Source of the DNA: JAZKDW01 sp040387375
GTDB taxonomy: Bacteria; Pseudomonadota; Gammaproteobacteria; Burkholderiales; Burkholderiaceae_D
NCBI GenBank assembly: GCA_040387375.1
Contig: JAZKDW010000017.1
Span: forward strand, 1-64,000
DNA: 64,000 nt
Direction: 5' to 3'
In this document: piece by piece, positions 34,016 through 42,702 of the stretch
How the letters are laid out: each line of letters opens with the position of its first letter
Position numbering within the stretch: position 1 is the first letter of the stretch
Made by a program: the position numbers and the translations under genes
Notes under the pieces: generated by a model
The model's input: the letters and a program-made list of their open reading frames with translations, nothing else
Databases searched by the model: none
Told to the model about the DNA's origin: nothing

Positions 34016-34975
34016 TCAGAACGGCGACATGCCTACTGCCGACGCTGCGTTTTCAATCGGTACTGCAAAGCCAATGCCAATGAATACATGCTGTGCGGTC
34101 GGGTTCAGCAGCGCCGTGACGATGCCGACCACCGCGCCATCCATCGTGACCAGCGGTCCGCCGGAGTTGCCCGGATTGGTGGCGGCGTCGTACTGGATCA
34201 GGTTGGTCAGCAGGCGCTCACCTTCCGGCGAACGGTATTCGCGTTTCAGGCCGGAAATCACACCCGACGATACCGACGGCCCGATGCCGAACGGAAAACC
34301 GACCGCGATCACCCGGTCGCCCAGTTGCAGATCGCTGGTCGAGCGCAAGGTGGCGGCCACCAGATCGTCGGGAACGGTCAGCGCCTGCAATACCGCCAGG
34401 TCATTTTCCGGCTGCAGGCTGACCACCGTCGCTTCCGACACGGTACCGTCGGCAAACTCTACCTGGACCCGATCCGCGCCCGCGACCACGTGCAGATTTG
34501 TGAGGATGACGCCCTTGTCGAGAATTACCACCCCAGTGCCGGTGCCCGTTCCTCTCAACGCATCCTTGTCGGCACTGTCCTTGACCATCTTCAACTGGCG
34601 CACCCGCACCACCGAACGCTGAATCAGCGCGAATGCCTTTGCCTCCGGCGCGGGCAGCACATTGTTTTTCAGGGTATGGGCAACGGCGTCGTCGATGTCT
34701 TCCTGCGTGAAGCGGTGTGCATCAGGTTTGCTCGCGGTGTAAGCGAACATCAGGGCCAGACTTAACAGCGCGGCGGAAGCAATGATGAAAAGACGTTCAT
34801 GACGGGAGATGACATTGCGGACGTGTGAAAAAAGTCGGGACTTGCGGGAAGCAGCGGCGGGAGGCGTTTCGACTATCGTGTCCGGGCCGGGAATGCCGCT
34901 GGACTGACGAGCCGTCACATCGGCATCTTCCGGAAGCGGGCGGCGGGACCGGCTGTAGAGCGTGACTTTCTTCAT
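34016..34975 (-). CDS. HtrA-like trypsin-fold serine protease, membrane anchored, no PDZ domain
   Basis: 319 residues. A cytoplasmic tail is followed by one membrane helix (about 62-80, LFIIASAALLSLALMFAYT). The S1C protease domain has the triad His in 'LTNLHVVAGAD', Asp in 'ENDLAVLQ' and Ser in 'NPGNSGGPLV'. It stops shortly after the protease domain ('GIGFAVPIENAASAVGMSPF'), with no PDZ domain, unlike DegP or DegS. Probably periplasmic. Placed ahead of the MoxR module on the same strand. Confidence 0.88.
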   Translation of the reverse strand: MKKVTLYSRSRRPLPEDADVTARQSSGIPGPDTIVETPPAAASRKSRLFSHVRNVISRHERLFIIASAALLSLALMFAYTASKPDAHRFTQEDIDDAVAHTLKNNVLPAPEAKAFALIQRSVVRVRQLKMVKDSADKDALRGTGTGTGVVILDKGVILTNLHVVAGADRVQVEFADGTVSEATVVSLQPENDLAVLQALTVPDDLVAATLRSTSDLQLGDRVIAVGFPFGIGPSVSSGVISGLKREYRSPEGERLLTNLIQYDAATNPGNSGGPLVTMDGAVVGIVTALLNPTAQHVFIGIGFAVPIENAASAVGMSPF

Positions 34976-35377
34976 TTGTCTCGAATCGGCAAGTTCGGAT
35001 GAAGTTCTTTAATTAACTCTAACACCTTCCTGAAGAGTGTGCAGCCGGTAGTTTTGTATTCGGCCTGCCTTTTATCCGGACTGGAATATTTTCAACCGCA
35101 GGTGCCCGCATCTTGTTTTCCGCCGAAAAGCTTAGTTAACCCGAGGCCAAAATAAAAGTAACTTTAATTCCATTTTAGTTGCTTTAAGGAAATTAGCGAC
35201 TTATGATCGCTACGGAATCGATTGTCACACAGCGAGAATGGAGATCGTCTCAATTACTACCGTCTTTCCCATGCAAACGAGAATCCATAACCCGCTAGCA
35301 CGGGAAAGCCGTCGATATCCCCCAGGCTCGACTTTATCGATTCGCATTGATTCGCGAGCTGAATGGAAAAGTCGAGC
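34976..35377. other. Intergenic region with a decayed palindromic repeat
   Basis: About 400 bases upstream of the protease operon and downstream of the DUF3617 gene. AT-rich sequence near 35000-35220 probably contains the protease promoter. At 35257-35314 lies a decayed relative of the repeat at 30157-30246. I see no gene. Confidence 0.5.
35257..35314. repeat. Degenerate copy of the dRS3/REP-like palindrome
   Basis: The left arm begins CTACCGTCTTTCCC and ends GAGAATCCA (35257-35287), matching the 30157 repeat except in the central hairpin bases. The right arm (35291-35314, CCCGCTAGCACGGGAAAGCC then GTCG) is shortened and the gap between arms is almost lost. It looks like an old, decaying insertion. 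Confidence 0.6.
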
Positions 35378-35899
35378 TTAGTTAGCCGGTCTCACCGATC
35401 CGCAGTCGGCGCCGATCCAGCGGCCGCTGGTAACGGCCTGGTCGCTGACCGGGGTGCCGCGTACCGCGCCGCTGAATTCGGTGCGTCCGGAAAAACTTTC
35501 AGCGCTCGTGAATGTCCCTTGCGCTTTTCCGCTGCCCGTCAAATCCGCTCCGGCGCATACCAGGTCCATCGTGTAACTGCTTCCATTGCGCGTCGCATTC
35601 CTCGCGCTGCATCCGGACTGGCTGTGATAAAGATTGGGCGGAATTTTGCGGTCCGCCATCTGCTGGCTGATGCAGACCCTGGACGTGGCCGCGCCGTCCT
35701 GAATCTGCGGCATCTCGAAGCCGTACCGCCTGGCGAGGTTCGACAGCTTTTGCATCTGATCCGGTGGAATCTGGCGCACCAGCGCGAGCAGGTTTGACGT
35801 TGCTGTCATTTCCCACAAACCTGGCCTCATATTGTTTTCCGCCGAATGCGCGGCTGCTGCGATTAAAACCAATGACAGGGCGAGGATGGGTTGTCGCAT
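35378..35899 (-). CDS. DUF3617 domain-containing exported protein
   Basis: 173 residues: signal peptide (about 1-20, ending HSAEN), then 'MRPGLWEMTATSN', the DUF3617 start, with 'TSRVCISQQMADRK' (conserved Cys near the middle) and 'GCSARNATRNGSSYTMDLVC'. The domain function is unknown; homologues are periplasmic and common in Proteobacteria. CAGGAG lies 6 bases before the ATG at 35899. Divergent from the Bug gene at 36112. Confidence 0.83.
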   Translation of the reverse strand: MRQPILALSLVLIAAAAHSAENNMRPGLWEMTATSNLLALVRQIPPDQMQKLSNLARRYGFEMPQIQDGAATSRVCISQQMADRKIPPNLYHSQSGCSARNATRNGSSYTMDLVCAGADLTGSGKAQGTFTSAESFSGRTEFSGAVRGTPVSDQAVTSGRWIGADCGSVRPAN

Positions 35900-36111
35900 G
35901 AAGTCTCCTGAGGGAATAACATGATGAGAGTCCGGATAAGCCGCGAGGTTCCGGGCATCGGCAAAACGTTTGCCGCTCGTGTCTTTGCTGACTGCGCAGA
36001 ATACAGGTTTTCCTGATATACCAATGAGAATTGGAAAACGAAGCACTAGCGTTATAATTCCAGTCCCCGAATGGCAACATGCCTGCCTGGATAAAAACCT
36101 CTGGAGACAAG

Positions 36112-37086
36112 ATGAAATCAAAACCAATATTCGCGTGCCTCGGCCTTGCCTTGGCATCGCTGACTACGGTCACCTCCGCAATCGCGGATACCTATCCAAC
36201 CAAGCCAGTAAAAATCATCGTCCCTTACGGTACCGGCGGCGGTTCGGATACGCTGGCGCGCACGATCGGCGCCAAGCTGCAAGAGATGTGGGGACAAGGC
36301 GTTGCGGTTGATAATCGCGCTGGCGCATCTGGCAATATCGGCACCGAACTGGTGGTGCGCGCACCTGCCGACGGCTACACGCTGCTGCTGCAAAATAACA
36401 CGATGGTGGTCAATCCGGCGATCCAGGGCAAGCTCAATTATGATGCCGAAAAAGACCTGACGCCGATCATGATGCTGGGCCTGACGCCGATGGCGCTGGT
36501 GGCGCATCCAGGCACCAACATCAAGACGATGGCAGGCCTGGTCGAGCACTCGAAGTCCAAACCCAACTCGCTCAACTACGCTTCATGCGGCGCCGGAACG
36601 CCACAGCATTTCGTGATGGAAGTCGTCAAGCAAAAAGCCGGCTTCGACGCCACGCACGTCGCCTACAAAGGCTGCGCCCCCGGCCTGACCGATGTCATCG
36701 GCGGCCAGGTCCAGCTGGGGCTGCTGAGCGCCAACCTGGTTGCGCCCTATGTCAAGAGCGGCCGGCTCAACGCCATCGCCGTATCGACCGCCGGCCGTTA
36801 TGGTGTCATGCCAGGCACACCGTCCTTTGAAGAGCAAGGCATCAAGCCTCTGGATTTCTCGATCTGGTATGCGCTGATGGGACCGGCAAAATTGCCTGCC
36901 GAAGTGGTCAACCGCGTCTACACGGACGTGCAAAAAATACTGGCCGATCCGGAAATCTCGGCAAAGCTGTCCGGTGTCGGCGTTGAGCCGTACAAAGGCA
37001 ACGCAGCCGACCTGGCCAAGCTGATCAAGGCCGACCAGGTACGCTACATCGGATTGGCCAAGTCCTTCAATATCAAGGCCGAATAA
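36112..37086 (+). CDS. Bug-family TTT periplasmic substrate-binding receptor
   Basis: 324 residues; signal peptide (about 1-25, ending AIADT). Family stretches: 'YPTKPVKIIVPYGTGGGSDT', 'VAVDNRAGASGNIGTELVVR', 'PADGYTLLLQNNTMVVNPAI' and 'TPSFEEQGIKPLDFSIWYAL'. TGGAG stands upstream of the ATG at 36112. No permease adjacent. The class II aldolase-family gene 50 bases downstream is probably co-transcribed, suggesting its product handles the imported acid. Confidence 0.9.
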   Translation: MKSKPIFACLGLALASLTTVTSAIADTYPTKPVKIIVPYGTGGGSDTLARTIGAKLQEMWGQGVAVDNRAGASGNIGTELVVRAPADGYTLLLQNNTMVVNPAIQGKLNYDAEKDLTPIMMLGLTPMALVAHPGTNIKTMAGLVEHSKSKPNSLNYASCGAGTPQHFVMEVVKQKAGFDATHVAYKGCAPGLTDVIGGQVQLGLLSANLVAPYVKSGRLNAIAVSTAGRYGVMPGTPSFEEQGIKPLDFSIWYALMGPAKLPAEVVNRVYTDVQKILADPEISAKLSGVGVEPYKGNAADLAKLIKADQVRYIGLAKSFNIKAE

Positions 37087-37136
37087 AACGGCGCCCGGCG
37101 ACGGGCATCTGTCCCCTTAATCAGCAAGGAAAAAAC

Positions 37137-37937
37137 ATGTGTGACAAAAGCATCAGCGGCGCGGAAACCGTGGCCGACAGCAGCAAAAAATCTTCGCCCC
37201 ACAGCGCCCAGCTGCTGGACCTGGTAATCGCCAATCACATCCTGTACGACCAGGGTGTGCTCGACGCATTCGGCCATGTCAGCGTCAGGCATGAGCAGCA
37301 TCCGGACCGCTTTCTGCTGGCGCGCAACATGGCGCCCGGACTGGTCGGCGCCGACGATATCGTCGAGTTCGATCTCGAAGGCGCGCCGCTGAACGCAGCC
37401 GGCCGCTCGGTGTACCTGGAGCGATTCATCCACAGTGAAATCTACAAGGCGCGGCCGGACGTCATGGCGGTGGTGCACAGCCATTCGCCGTCGGTGGTGC
37501 CGTTCAGCGTCGTCAAGACGCCTCTGCGCGCGATCTGCCACATGGCCGGATTTATCGGCGCCGGCGCGCCGATTTTCGAGATCAGGGATTTTGCCGGCGA
37601 CGGCAGCGATCTGCTGATCACGAATAACGCGCTGGGCGCCGGACTCGCGAAGACGCTGGCGGACAAGTCCGTCATCCTGATGCGCGGGCACGGTTCGACA
37701 GCGGTGGCCGACTCTCTCAAAAAAGTGGTGTTCCGGGCCGTCTATACCGAAGTCAATGCAAAAACCCAATCCGAGGCGTCCCGCCTCGGCGAGGTGACTT
37801 TCCTGTCCGAAGCGGAAGCCGCAACAGCGGTGGTGTCGGTCGAGGGACAGGTCGCGCGCGCGTGGGACTTCTGGAAAAAAACCGCCACTGCAACACACAA
37901 GGCATTGTCGAATGAGTTCGACGTCTTTTCGAAATAG
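37137..37937 (+). CDS. Class II aldolase/adducin-family protein
   Basis: 266 residues. Metal-binding His residues in 'AVVHSHSPSVVPFSV' (HxH, about 112-114) and 'MRGHGSTAVADSL' (about 184), and a Glu-containing 'YLERFIHSEIYKARPDV' (about 93-109), the pattern of L-fuculose-phosphate-aldolase-type enzymes. Early 'NHILYDQGVLDAFGHVSVR' is the conserved start. Reaction could be retro-aldol cleavage or decarboxylation; substrate unknown. AAGGA lies upstream of the ATG at 37137. Follows a Bug receptor gene and precedes a long hairpin. Confidence 0.85.
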   Translation: MCDKSISGAETVADSSKKSSPHSAQLLDLVIANHILYDQGVLDAFGHVSVRHEQHPDRFLLARNMAPGLVGADDIVEFDLEGAPLNAAGRSVYLERFIHSEIYKARPDVMAVVHSHSPSVVPFSVVKTPLRAICHMAGFIGAGAPIFEIRDFAGDGSDLLITNNALGAGLAKTLADKSVILMRGHGSTAVADSLKKVVFRAVYTEVNAKTQSEASRLGEVTFLSEAEAATAVVSVEGQVARAWDFWKKTATATHKALSNEFDVFSK

Positions 37938-37961
37938 GCAAGCCGAATTGGTGTGAGTTTC

Positions 37962-38001
37962 CCGGCCCGGCGATGAATCACTGGATTCATCGCCGGGCCG
38001 G
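37962..38001. terminator. 18-bp perfect-stem hairpin before the LysR gene
   Basis: CCGGCCCGGCGATGAATC (37962-37979) pairs without mismatch with 37984-38001; loop ACTG. No T tract follows. It ends 23 bases before the LysR start and covers the region just ahead of its ribosome-binding site. It could end the Bug/aldolase transcript or reduce read-through into the LysR gene. It is unusually long and perfect for a simple terminator. Confidence 0.6.
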
Positions 38002-38024
38002 CGCGCATTCCGGGAAAGGTCCGC

Positions 38025-39023
38025 ATGAAAGACAGCGAAATCAATCTTCGTCAGCTGCGTTACTTCGCAAAGGTGGTTGAAGTTCGGAATATCACACGCG
38101 CAGCCGAGCAATTGCATATCGCGCAACCTGCGCTGGGCCTGAAGATCCGTCAGCTGGAAGAAATGCTGGGCGTGCCGCTGCTGCATCGCCACTCGCGCGG
38201 CGTCGGCCCGACCCCGGCCGGCGAACTGCTTTACACGCGTGCCTGCACGGTGTTCAGCCTGCTGGAACAGACGCGACTGGATGTTGCCAGATTCGGCCAG
38301 GCGATGTACCGCCATCTGACCCTGGGCCTGACACCGAGCCTGGTGCTGTTGGTCGGCACCGAGGCGATCGTGGCGGCGCGTGAGCAGCTGATCGACGTCT
38401 CGCTGCGCCTGCGTGAAGATCCCAGCTTTGCGCTGGTGGACGCGGTCGAGAACAAGGAAATCGATGTTGCGCTGGCTTATTCGGTGGCCGAGCGGCCCGG
38501 CATTCATCTGACGCCAGTCTTGTATGAGGAGTTGCTGCTGGTCACCCGCGCCGATCAGGCGCCAGCCGAAAAAATCGTCACGCTCGAACAAGCGCTGAGC
38601 CGTGAAATGGCGCATGGCGGCAAACGAGATGCCGGTCGCTGCACGGTGGAATTCGCCGCCGGCGAACGCGGCATTCCATTCAAGGTCACCTACGAAATGC
38701 AATCGATCGTCGGCATCCGCGAAATGCTTTTGCGCGGCATGGCCGCGACGATCCTGCCTTACGGCGCGGTGGCGCGCGAAGTGGCAAATGGCGAACTGGC
38801 AATACGCCGGATCGCCGAGCCGCTACTGACCCAGACCCTGTACATCGTTCGTCACGCACGCGAAGCCGGCGGTCCGCTTCTGGACGAAACAGGCATCGCT
38901 TTCTTTCTGCGAAACCTGACCGGGCTGATCGCTGAAAAGCAGGGATCGCTCGCCAGGCGCATCGATTTCCGGGAACCGCCCTCCGGCAATGCAGAGGGCG
39001 TACCAGTGCAGGCGGTGCCTTAA
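38025..39023 (+). CDS. LysR-family transcriptional regulator (Nac/CynR-like)
   Basis: 332 residues. Helix-turn-helix 'INLRQLRYFAKVVEVRNITR' then 'AAEQLHIAQPALGLKIRQLE' (about 4-43), the type seen in regulators named Nac. Effector domain starts near 92 ('LTLGLTPSLVLLVG'). The C-terminal tail after about 300 is longer than usual. The TAA stop (39021-39023) is made of the first three bases of mobile element copy 2. It converges on the ABC/amidohydrolase operon and follows the Bug/aldolase genes, so it could control either. Confidence 0.88.
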   Translation: MKDSEINLRQLRYFAKVVEVRNITRAAEQLHIAQPALGLKIRQLEEMLGVPLLHRHSRGVGPTPAGELLYTRACTVFSLLEQTRLDVARFGQAMYRHLTLGLTPSLVLLVGTEAIVAAREQLIDVSLRLREDPSFALVDAVENKEIDVALAYSVAERPGIHLTPVLYEELLLVTRADQAPAEKIVTLEQALSREMAHGGKRDAGRCTVEFAAGERGIPFKVTYEMQSIVGIREMLLRGMAATILPYGAVAREVANGELAIRRIAEPLLTQTLYIVRHAREAGGPLLDETGIAFFLRNLTGLIAEKQGSLARRIDFREPPSGNAEGVPVQAVP

Positions 39024-39196
39024 GTACCCGGCCGGAATAAATTGTGAGTGTCTGCGGCCCTCGGCGGGCCCCCCTGACCGGCGCGCTGCGGCGTTGCCCG
39101 GCCCTTGCAGTGCTAGCACTGCGGCGGCCCGGGCGCCTTGCATCACATCCGATCAGAACCACATCCATCTCCCAATTTATTCCGGCCGGGTACTTA
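39021..39196. mobile_element. 176-bp inverted-repeat element, copy 2 (MITE-like)
   Basis: Same ends as the copy at 4664-4867, in the opposite orientation, with 24-base perfect terminal inverted repeats, here extended to TTAAGTACC...GGTACTTAA. It is shorter than copy 1 by two 14-base segments; the internal hairpin is the tight palindrome GCAGTGCTAGCACTGC (about 39106-39121). It fills the gap between two convergent genes, and its two ends supply the TAA stop codons of both the LysR gene (plus) and the deacetylase gene (minus). No transposase inside. Confidence 0.75.
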
Positions 39197-40063
39197 ACGC
39201 GCGCTGGACTTGTACCAGTCCAGGATTTCCGAACCGGTCGCGAACCAGACGTCGCCGCTGTCCTTGATATATTGCAGCGCGCGCTCAAACGGCTTGCTGC
39301 GATGCGGATGGCCGATCAGGAACGGATGGAGCGAGATCGCCATCACGCGCGCACTGGCCGCGCTTTCCTCGTGCAGCACATCGAAGGTATCGCGAATCAT
39401 CGTCGCGAACTGCTCGCCGCTCTGCTTCAGGTCGAGGAAGGCCGGGATGTCGTTAAGTTCGATCGCGTACGGCAGCGACACCAGCGAACCCTTCTTCACT
39501 CTCATCGGATAAGGCTGCTCGTCATTGACCCAGTTGGCCGTGTATTCGATGCCCGCCTCAGCCAGGATATCCGGCGTGTTAAAGGTTTCGGACAGCGCCG
39601 GACTGAGCCAGCCGCGCGAACGCTTGCCGGTTCCCTGCTCGATGGTATCGATCACTTCATTGATCAGCGCGCGCTCCTGGTCTTCATCCAGCTTGGTGAT
39701 CAACGACGAATTGTTTTTCCCGTGCGCCATCCATTCCCAGCCGTGCTCGTTGCCGGCCTTGATCAGTTCCGGATAATACTTGCAGACGTCCGAGTTCAGC
39801 GCGGCGGTGGCCTTCACGCCATGTTTGGATAGCACCTCGAGCATGCGCCAGAAACCGACACGCGGACCATAATCCCGCCACGAATAGTTCAGCACGTCCG
39901 GCACCAGTCCGGTCGTCACGGGGGTCAGCGAAGTCGATGGCCGGTCGAACAGGAAATGCTCGATGTTCGGAATGACCCAGACCGCGACCCGCGCACCGTT
40001 CGGCAGCTTCAGCGGCGCGCGCTGGCTGATAGGGGAATATTCAAAACGATCATGCTCTTGCAT
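39194..40063 (-). CDS. Polysaccharide-deacetylase-family hydrolase (allantoinase PuuE-like)
   Basis: 289 residues of the NodB/carbohydrate-esterase-4 fold: 'RDYGPRVGFWRMLEVLSKHG', 'VKATAALNSDVCKYYPELI', 'HGWEWMAHGKNNS' and 'ISLHPFLIGHPHR'. This subgroup, with early 'RVAVWVIPNIEHFLFD', acts on small C-N compounds (PuuE-type allantoinases) rather than polysaccharide. Stop codon lies inside mobile element copy 2 but the C-terminus looks complete. Its start shares one base with the stop of the amidohydrolase gene. Likely metal-dependent hydrolysis of the imported compound; substrate unknown. Confidence 0.82.
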   Translation of the reverse strand: MQEHDRFEYSPISQRAPLKLPNGARVAVWVIPNIEHFLFDRPSTSLTPVTTGLVPDVLNYSWRDYGPRVGFWRMLEVLSKHGVKATAALNSDVCKYYPELIKAGNEHGWEWMAHGKNNSSLITKLDEDQERALINEVIDTIEQGTGKRSRGWLSPALSETFNTPDILAEAGIEYTANWVNDEQPYPMRVKKGSLVSLPYAIELNDIPAFLDLKQSGEQFATMIRDTFDVLHEESAASARVMAISLHPFLIGHPHRSKPFERALQYIKDSGDVWFATGSEILDWYKSSAR

Positions 40064-40728
40064 CAGGAGTTCTCCTTGTTGGTTGCCTCGCCTGACCGGC
40101 CGAGATAGTTGAGTGCTTCATCAATGCCGACTACGTCACAATACTTTGCATGCAGGTCGAACAGGCTTTGCTCGTGCGCGGCCTGCGAACGGTCGCCGAC
40201 CGCTTCCCGCACCACCATCGGGCGGAAGCCGTTCTGAACGGCGTCGACCGCGGTGCCGCGCACGCAGCCGCTGGTCGTGCAGCCGGCGATCAGCACGGTA
40301 TCGGTGCCGTGTGCCACCAGCCGCGACAACAGGTCGGTGCCGAAAAAGCAGGAGGCATACTTCTTCACCAGCAGCGAGTCGCCTTGCACATGGTGCAGCC
40401 TGGGATCGAGTTCCACCGCCGGTGTGCCGCTACGCAGCGTCGCCGCGCCCTTCTGCTTCAGCACCCAGACGCCGCCATCCTTCAGGCCGGCGTCGTCGTA
40501 TGAGGTGGTGGTAAAGAAAATCGGCGCGCCGGCGCTGCGGCTGGCATCGATCAGCTTGTTGATGACGTCGATCTCCGCATCGAGATTGGCGCCAAGCGGC
40601 ATTGCCGGATCGGTAAAGCCGCGGATGATATCGACCACGATCAACGCCGGCCGCTTGCCGAAACCCATGATCTGACCGAACCCGCGCTGCCGGAAAAACT
40701 CCTCGTCTGTATTAGTCTGGTTTTGCAA
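40063..40728 (-). CDS. Isochorismatase-family cysteine hydrolase (N-carbamoylsarcosine amidase-like)
   Basis: 221 residues. Catalytic triad visible: Asp in 'LIVVDIIRGFTDP' (about 33), Lys in 'VKKYASCFFGTDL' (about 122) and Cys in 'AGCTTSGCVRGTAVDA' (about 156). This layout matches N-carbamoylsarcosine amidohydrolases and maleamate amidases, which hydrolyse amides or ureido groups. Overlaps the permease gene upstream by 17 bases and the deacetylase-like gene downstream by 1. So the ABC importer probably brings in an amide or ureido compound. Confidence 0.82.
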   Translation of the reverse strand: MQNQTNTDEEFFRQRGFGQIMGFGKRPALIVVDIIRGFTDPAMPLGANLDAEIDVINKLIDASRSAGAPIFFTTTSYDDAGLKDGGVWVLKQKGAATLRSGTPAVELDPRLHHVQGDSLLVKKYASCFFGTDLLSRLVAHGTDTVLIAGCTTSGCVRGTAVDAVQNGFRPMVVREAVGDRSQAAHEQSLFDLHAKYCDVVGIDEALNYLGRSGEATNKENS

Positions 40729-41737
40729 TTTTATATTCTCCTTGATGTTGGACAGCGCGCGCTGGACGTACCAGCCTGCCTGCCTGGAACAGCCGCATTC
40801 GCAGATGCGGCCCGTCGGCGATCGCGACCGTCAGCAGGATGGCGCCGGTCGCAAGATCGTGTACATGGGGTTCGACACCGAGCGAGGTCAGGCCGGTGCG
40901 AAGCACACACAAAATCAACACGCCGGCGGCGATCCCAAGCGGATGGCCGACGCCGCCGGACAGCGATACGCCGCCGAGGATCGCGGCCGCCACCGCCGGC
41001 ACCAGGATGTCGGATACCCCCCCGGTGGGCGAAGCGGATAACAATCCATAACTGAGCATGGCGCCAGCCAGCGCGGCCAGCGCGCCGGACGCGGCAAAAA
41101 CGCCGACCAGCAGCCTGTCCGGATTCGTGCCTGCAACGATGCTCGCATGCCGGTTGCTGCCGGCGGCGATGATGTCGCGGCCGATGCGCGTATGGCTGAT
41201 CACGAGCGCAGCGACGATGAACAGCGCGAGGACAACCAGCGCGCGCACCGAAATGATGCCGAGCAAGGGCGCATTGATTGCAAGCGCCACATCCATCTTG
41301 TCGAAGGCGATGGTCTGATTGCCGGTGATGACATAAGCAATGCCGCTGAATGTCAGCAGCCCGCCCAGGCTCACCGCCACCGAACCCAGTCCGAGCCGCA
41401 CGATCAGGCCGCCCTGAAGCAGGCCGCCGGTTGTGCCGATGGCGAGCGCCGCCAGCAGTCCGGCAGTAGCGGAATCGTTACCGCCCAATACCGCGACGCA
41501 GCCACCCAGCCCCATCATGCCGGCTACCGACAGGTCGAATTCACGCATCAGCATCGTCAGGCCCAGGGCCAGCGCCACCAGTCCCACCGTGGCGAAATGC
41601 TGGAATGTGCTGAATGCGGTTTGCCTTCCGAGGAAACTGCCGCCGCCGTGCAAGAACGCGAAGGCGGCAATCACCACTACCAGCAGCAGCAGCGGACGTA
41701 CGGTGGTGTTGCGCAACATATTCCCGAACGCGCTCAT
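40712..41737 (-). CDS. ABC transporter permease (RbsC/sugar family), second subunit
   Basis: 341 residues, about 8-10 helices ('VRPLLLLVVVIAAFAFLHGG', 'VGLVALALGLTMLMREFDLS', 'GLLQGGLIVRLGLGSVAVSL'). 'ASGALAALAGAMLSY' and 'AAAILGGVSLSGGVGHPLGI' form the conserved EAA-like part of CUT2 permeases. Start at 41737 by ATGA overlap with the first permease stop; the open frame extends much further upstream but through the other permease gene. Its 3' end overlaps the amidohydrolase start. Confidence 0.88.
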   Translation of the reverse strand: MSAFGNMLRNTTVRPLLLLVVVIAAFAFLHGGGSFLGRQTAFSTFQHFATVGLVALALGLTMLMREFDLSVAGMMGLGGCVAVLGGNDSATAGLLAALAIGTTGGLLQGGLIVRLGLGSVAVSLGGLLTFSGIAYVITGNQTIAFDKMDVALAINAPLLGIISVRALVVLALFIVAALVISHTRIGRDIIAAGSNRHASIVAGTNPDRLLVGVFAASGALAALAGAMLSYGLLSASPTGGVSDILVPAVAAAILGGVSLSGGVGHPLGIAAGVLILCVLRTGLTSLGVEPHVHDLATGAILLTVAIADGPHLRMRLFQAGRLVRPARAVQHQGEYKIAKPD

Positions 41738-42702
41738 GCCGTCCGTCCTTTCGACTGCAGCAGGATCGCGCCGAGCACGATCAGGCCGATCAGCAGATAT
41801 TGATACTGGATATCGAATCCATGCAATAACAACAGGCTTTGCAGCACGGCGATCACGACGACGCCGATCATCGTGCGCAGTACCGATCCGCGGCCGCCGC
41901 CGATCGCCGTTCCGCCGACCAGCACCGCCGAAATCGCGTTGTAGTCGTAGCCGGCGCCGAATTCCATGCTGCCAGAACCGAAGCGCGCGGCGATCAGCAC
42001 GCCCGACAGGCCGGTAAACAAGCCCGCTATCAGATAACACCCCGTCACCGTACGCCAGGTTTTCAGGCCGGCCACGGTCGCGGCATTCGGATTGCTGCCG
42101 ACCAGCACGACATTCTGACCGAAGCGCGTGTAGCGCAAGATCAGTTCGCCGGCAATGACAGCCAGCATGAACACGATGGCCGGAACCGGCACGCCGAGCA
42201 CCCGCTCCTTGAAAATGCCGAGTGCATCGCCGCTTACGTAAATGCTCTGGCCGCCGGCGACAAACTGCGCCGTGCCCAGCAGCAGACTGAGAAAAGCGAT
42301 GCTGACTATCAGCGGATTGGCGCGGAAGCAGCCGATGATCAGCCCCTGCACAGCCGACATTGCGATCGCACACGCGAGGCCGGCAGCGACCGCGGGCAAC
42401 AGTCCCAGGCCCGACAGATGCGACACGATCATCGCCGTCGCGGCGCAAGTGGCGCCCAGTGAAAACGACATGATGTTGCCTGACAGCGTGATGAACGTCA
42501 TGCCGACCGCAATACAGCCGATCAGCGATATCGTTCCGGTCAGCGCGATCAGGCTGGGCAGGCTGGTGAAACCCGGCGTTAGCAGCGCGGCGATCAGCAG
42601 CAGTATCAGCGCCGCGCCGCTGACCATGGCGGACGCGGACATGCGGCGCGGCGTCGCGCGTGCAGACGGCATTGCAGGAATGGAAGTGGATGGCATATTC
42701 AT
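41734..42702 (-). CDS. ABC transporter permease (RbsC/sugar family), first subunit
   Basis: 322 residues, about 8-10 helices ('ISLIGCIAVGMTFITLSGNI', 'GLACAIAMSAVQGLIIG', 'PAIVFMLAVIAGELILRYTR'). 'RFGQNVVLVGSNPNAATVAG' and 'NAISAVLVGGTAIGGGRGSV' are CUT2-family landmarks. Overlaps the ATPase stop by 4 bases and the second permease start by 4. Two permease genes suggest a heterodimeric channel. Confidence 0.9.
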   Translation of the reverse strand: MNMPSTSIPAMPSARATPRRMSASAMVSGAALILLLIAALLTPGFTSLPSLIALTGTISLIGCIAVGMTFITLSGNIMSFSLGATCAATAMIVSHLSGLGLLPAVAAGLACAIAMSAVQGLIIGCFRANPLIVSIAFLSLLLGTAQFVAGGQSIYVSGDALGIFKERVLGVPVPAIVFMLAVIAGELILRYTRFGQNVVLVGSNPNAATVAGLKTWRTVTGCYLIAGLFTGLSGVLIAARFGSGSMEFGAGYDYNAISAVLVGGTAIGGGRGSVLRTMIGVVVIAVLQSLLLLHGFDIQYQYLLIGLIVLGAILLQSKGRTA

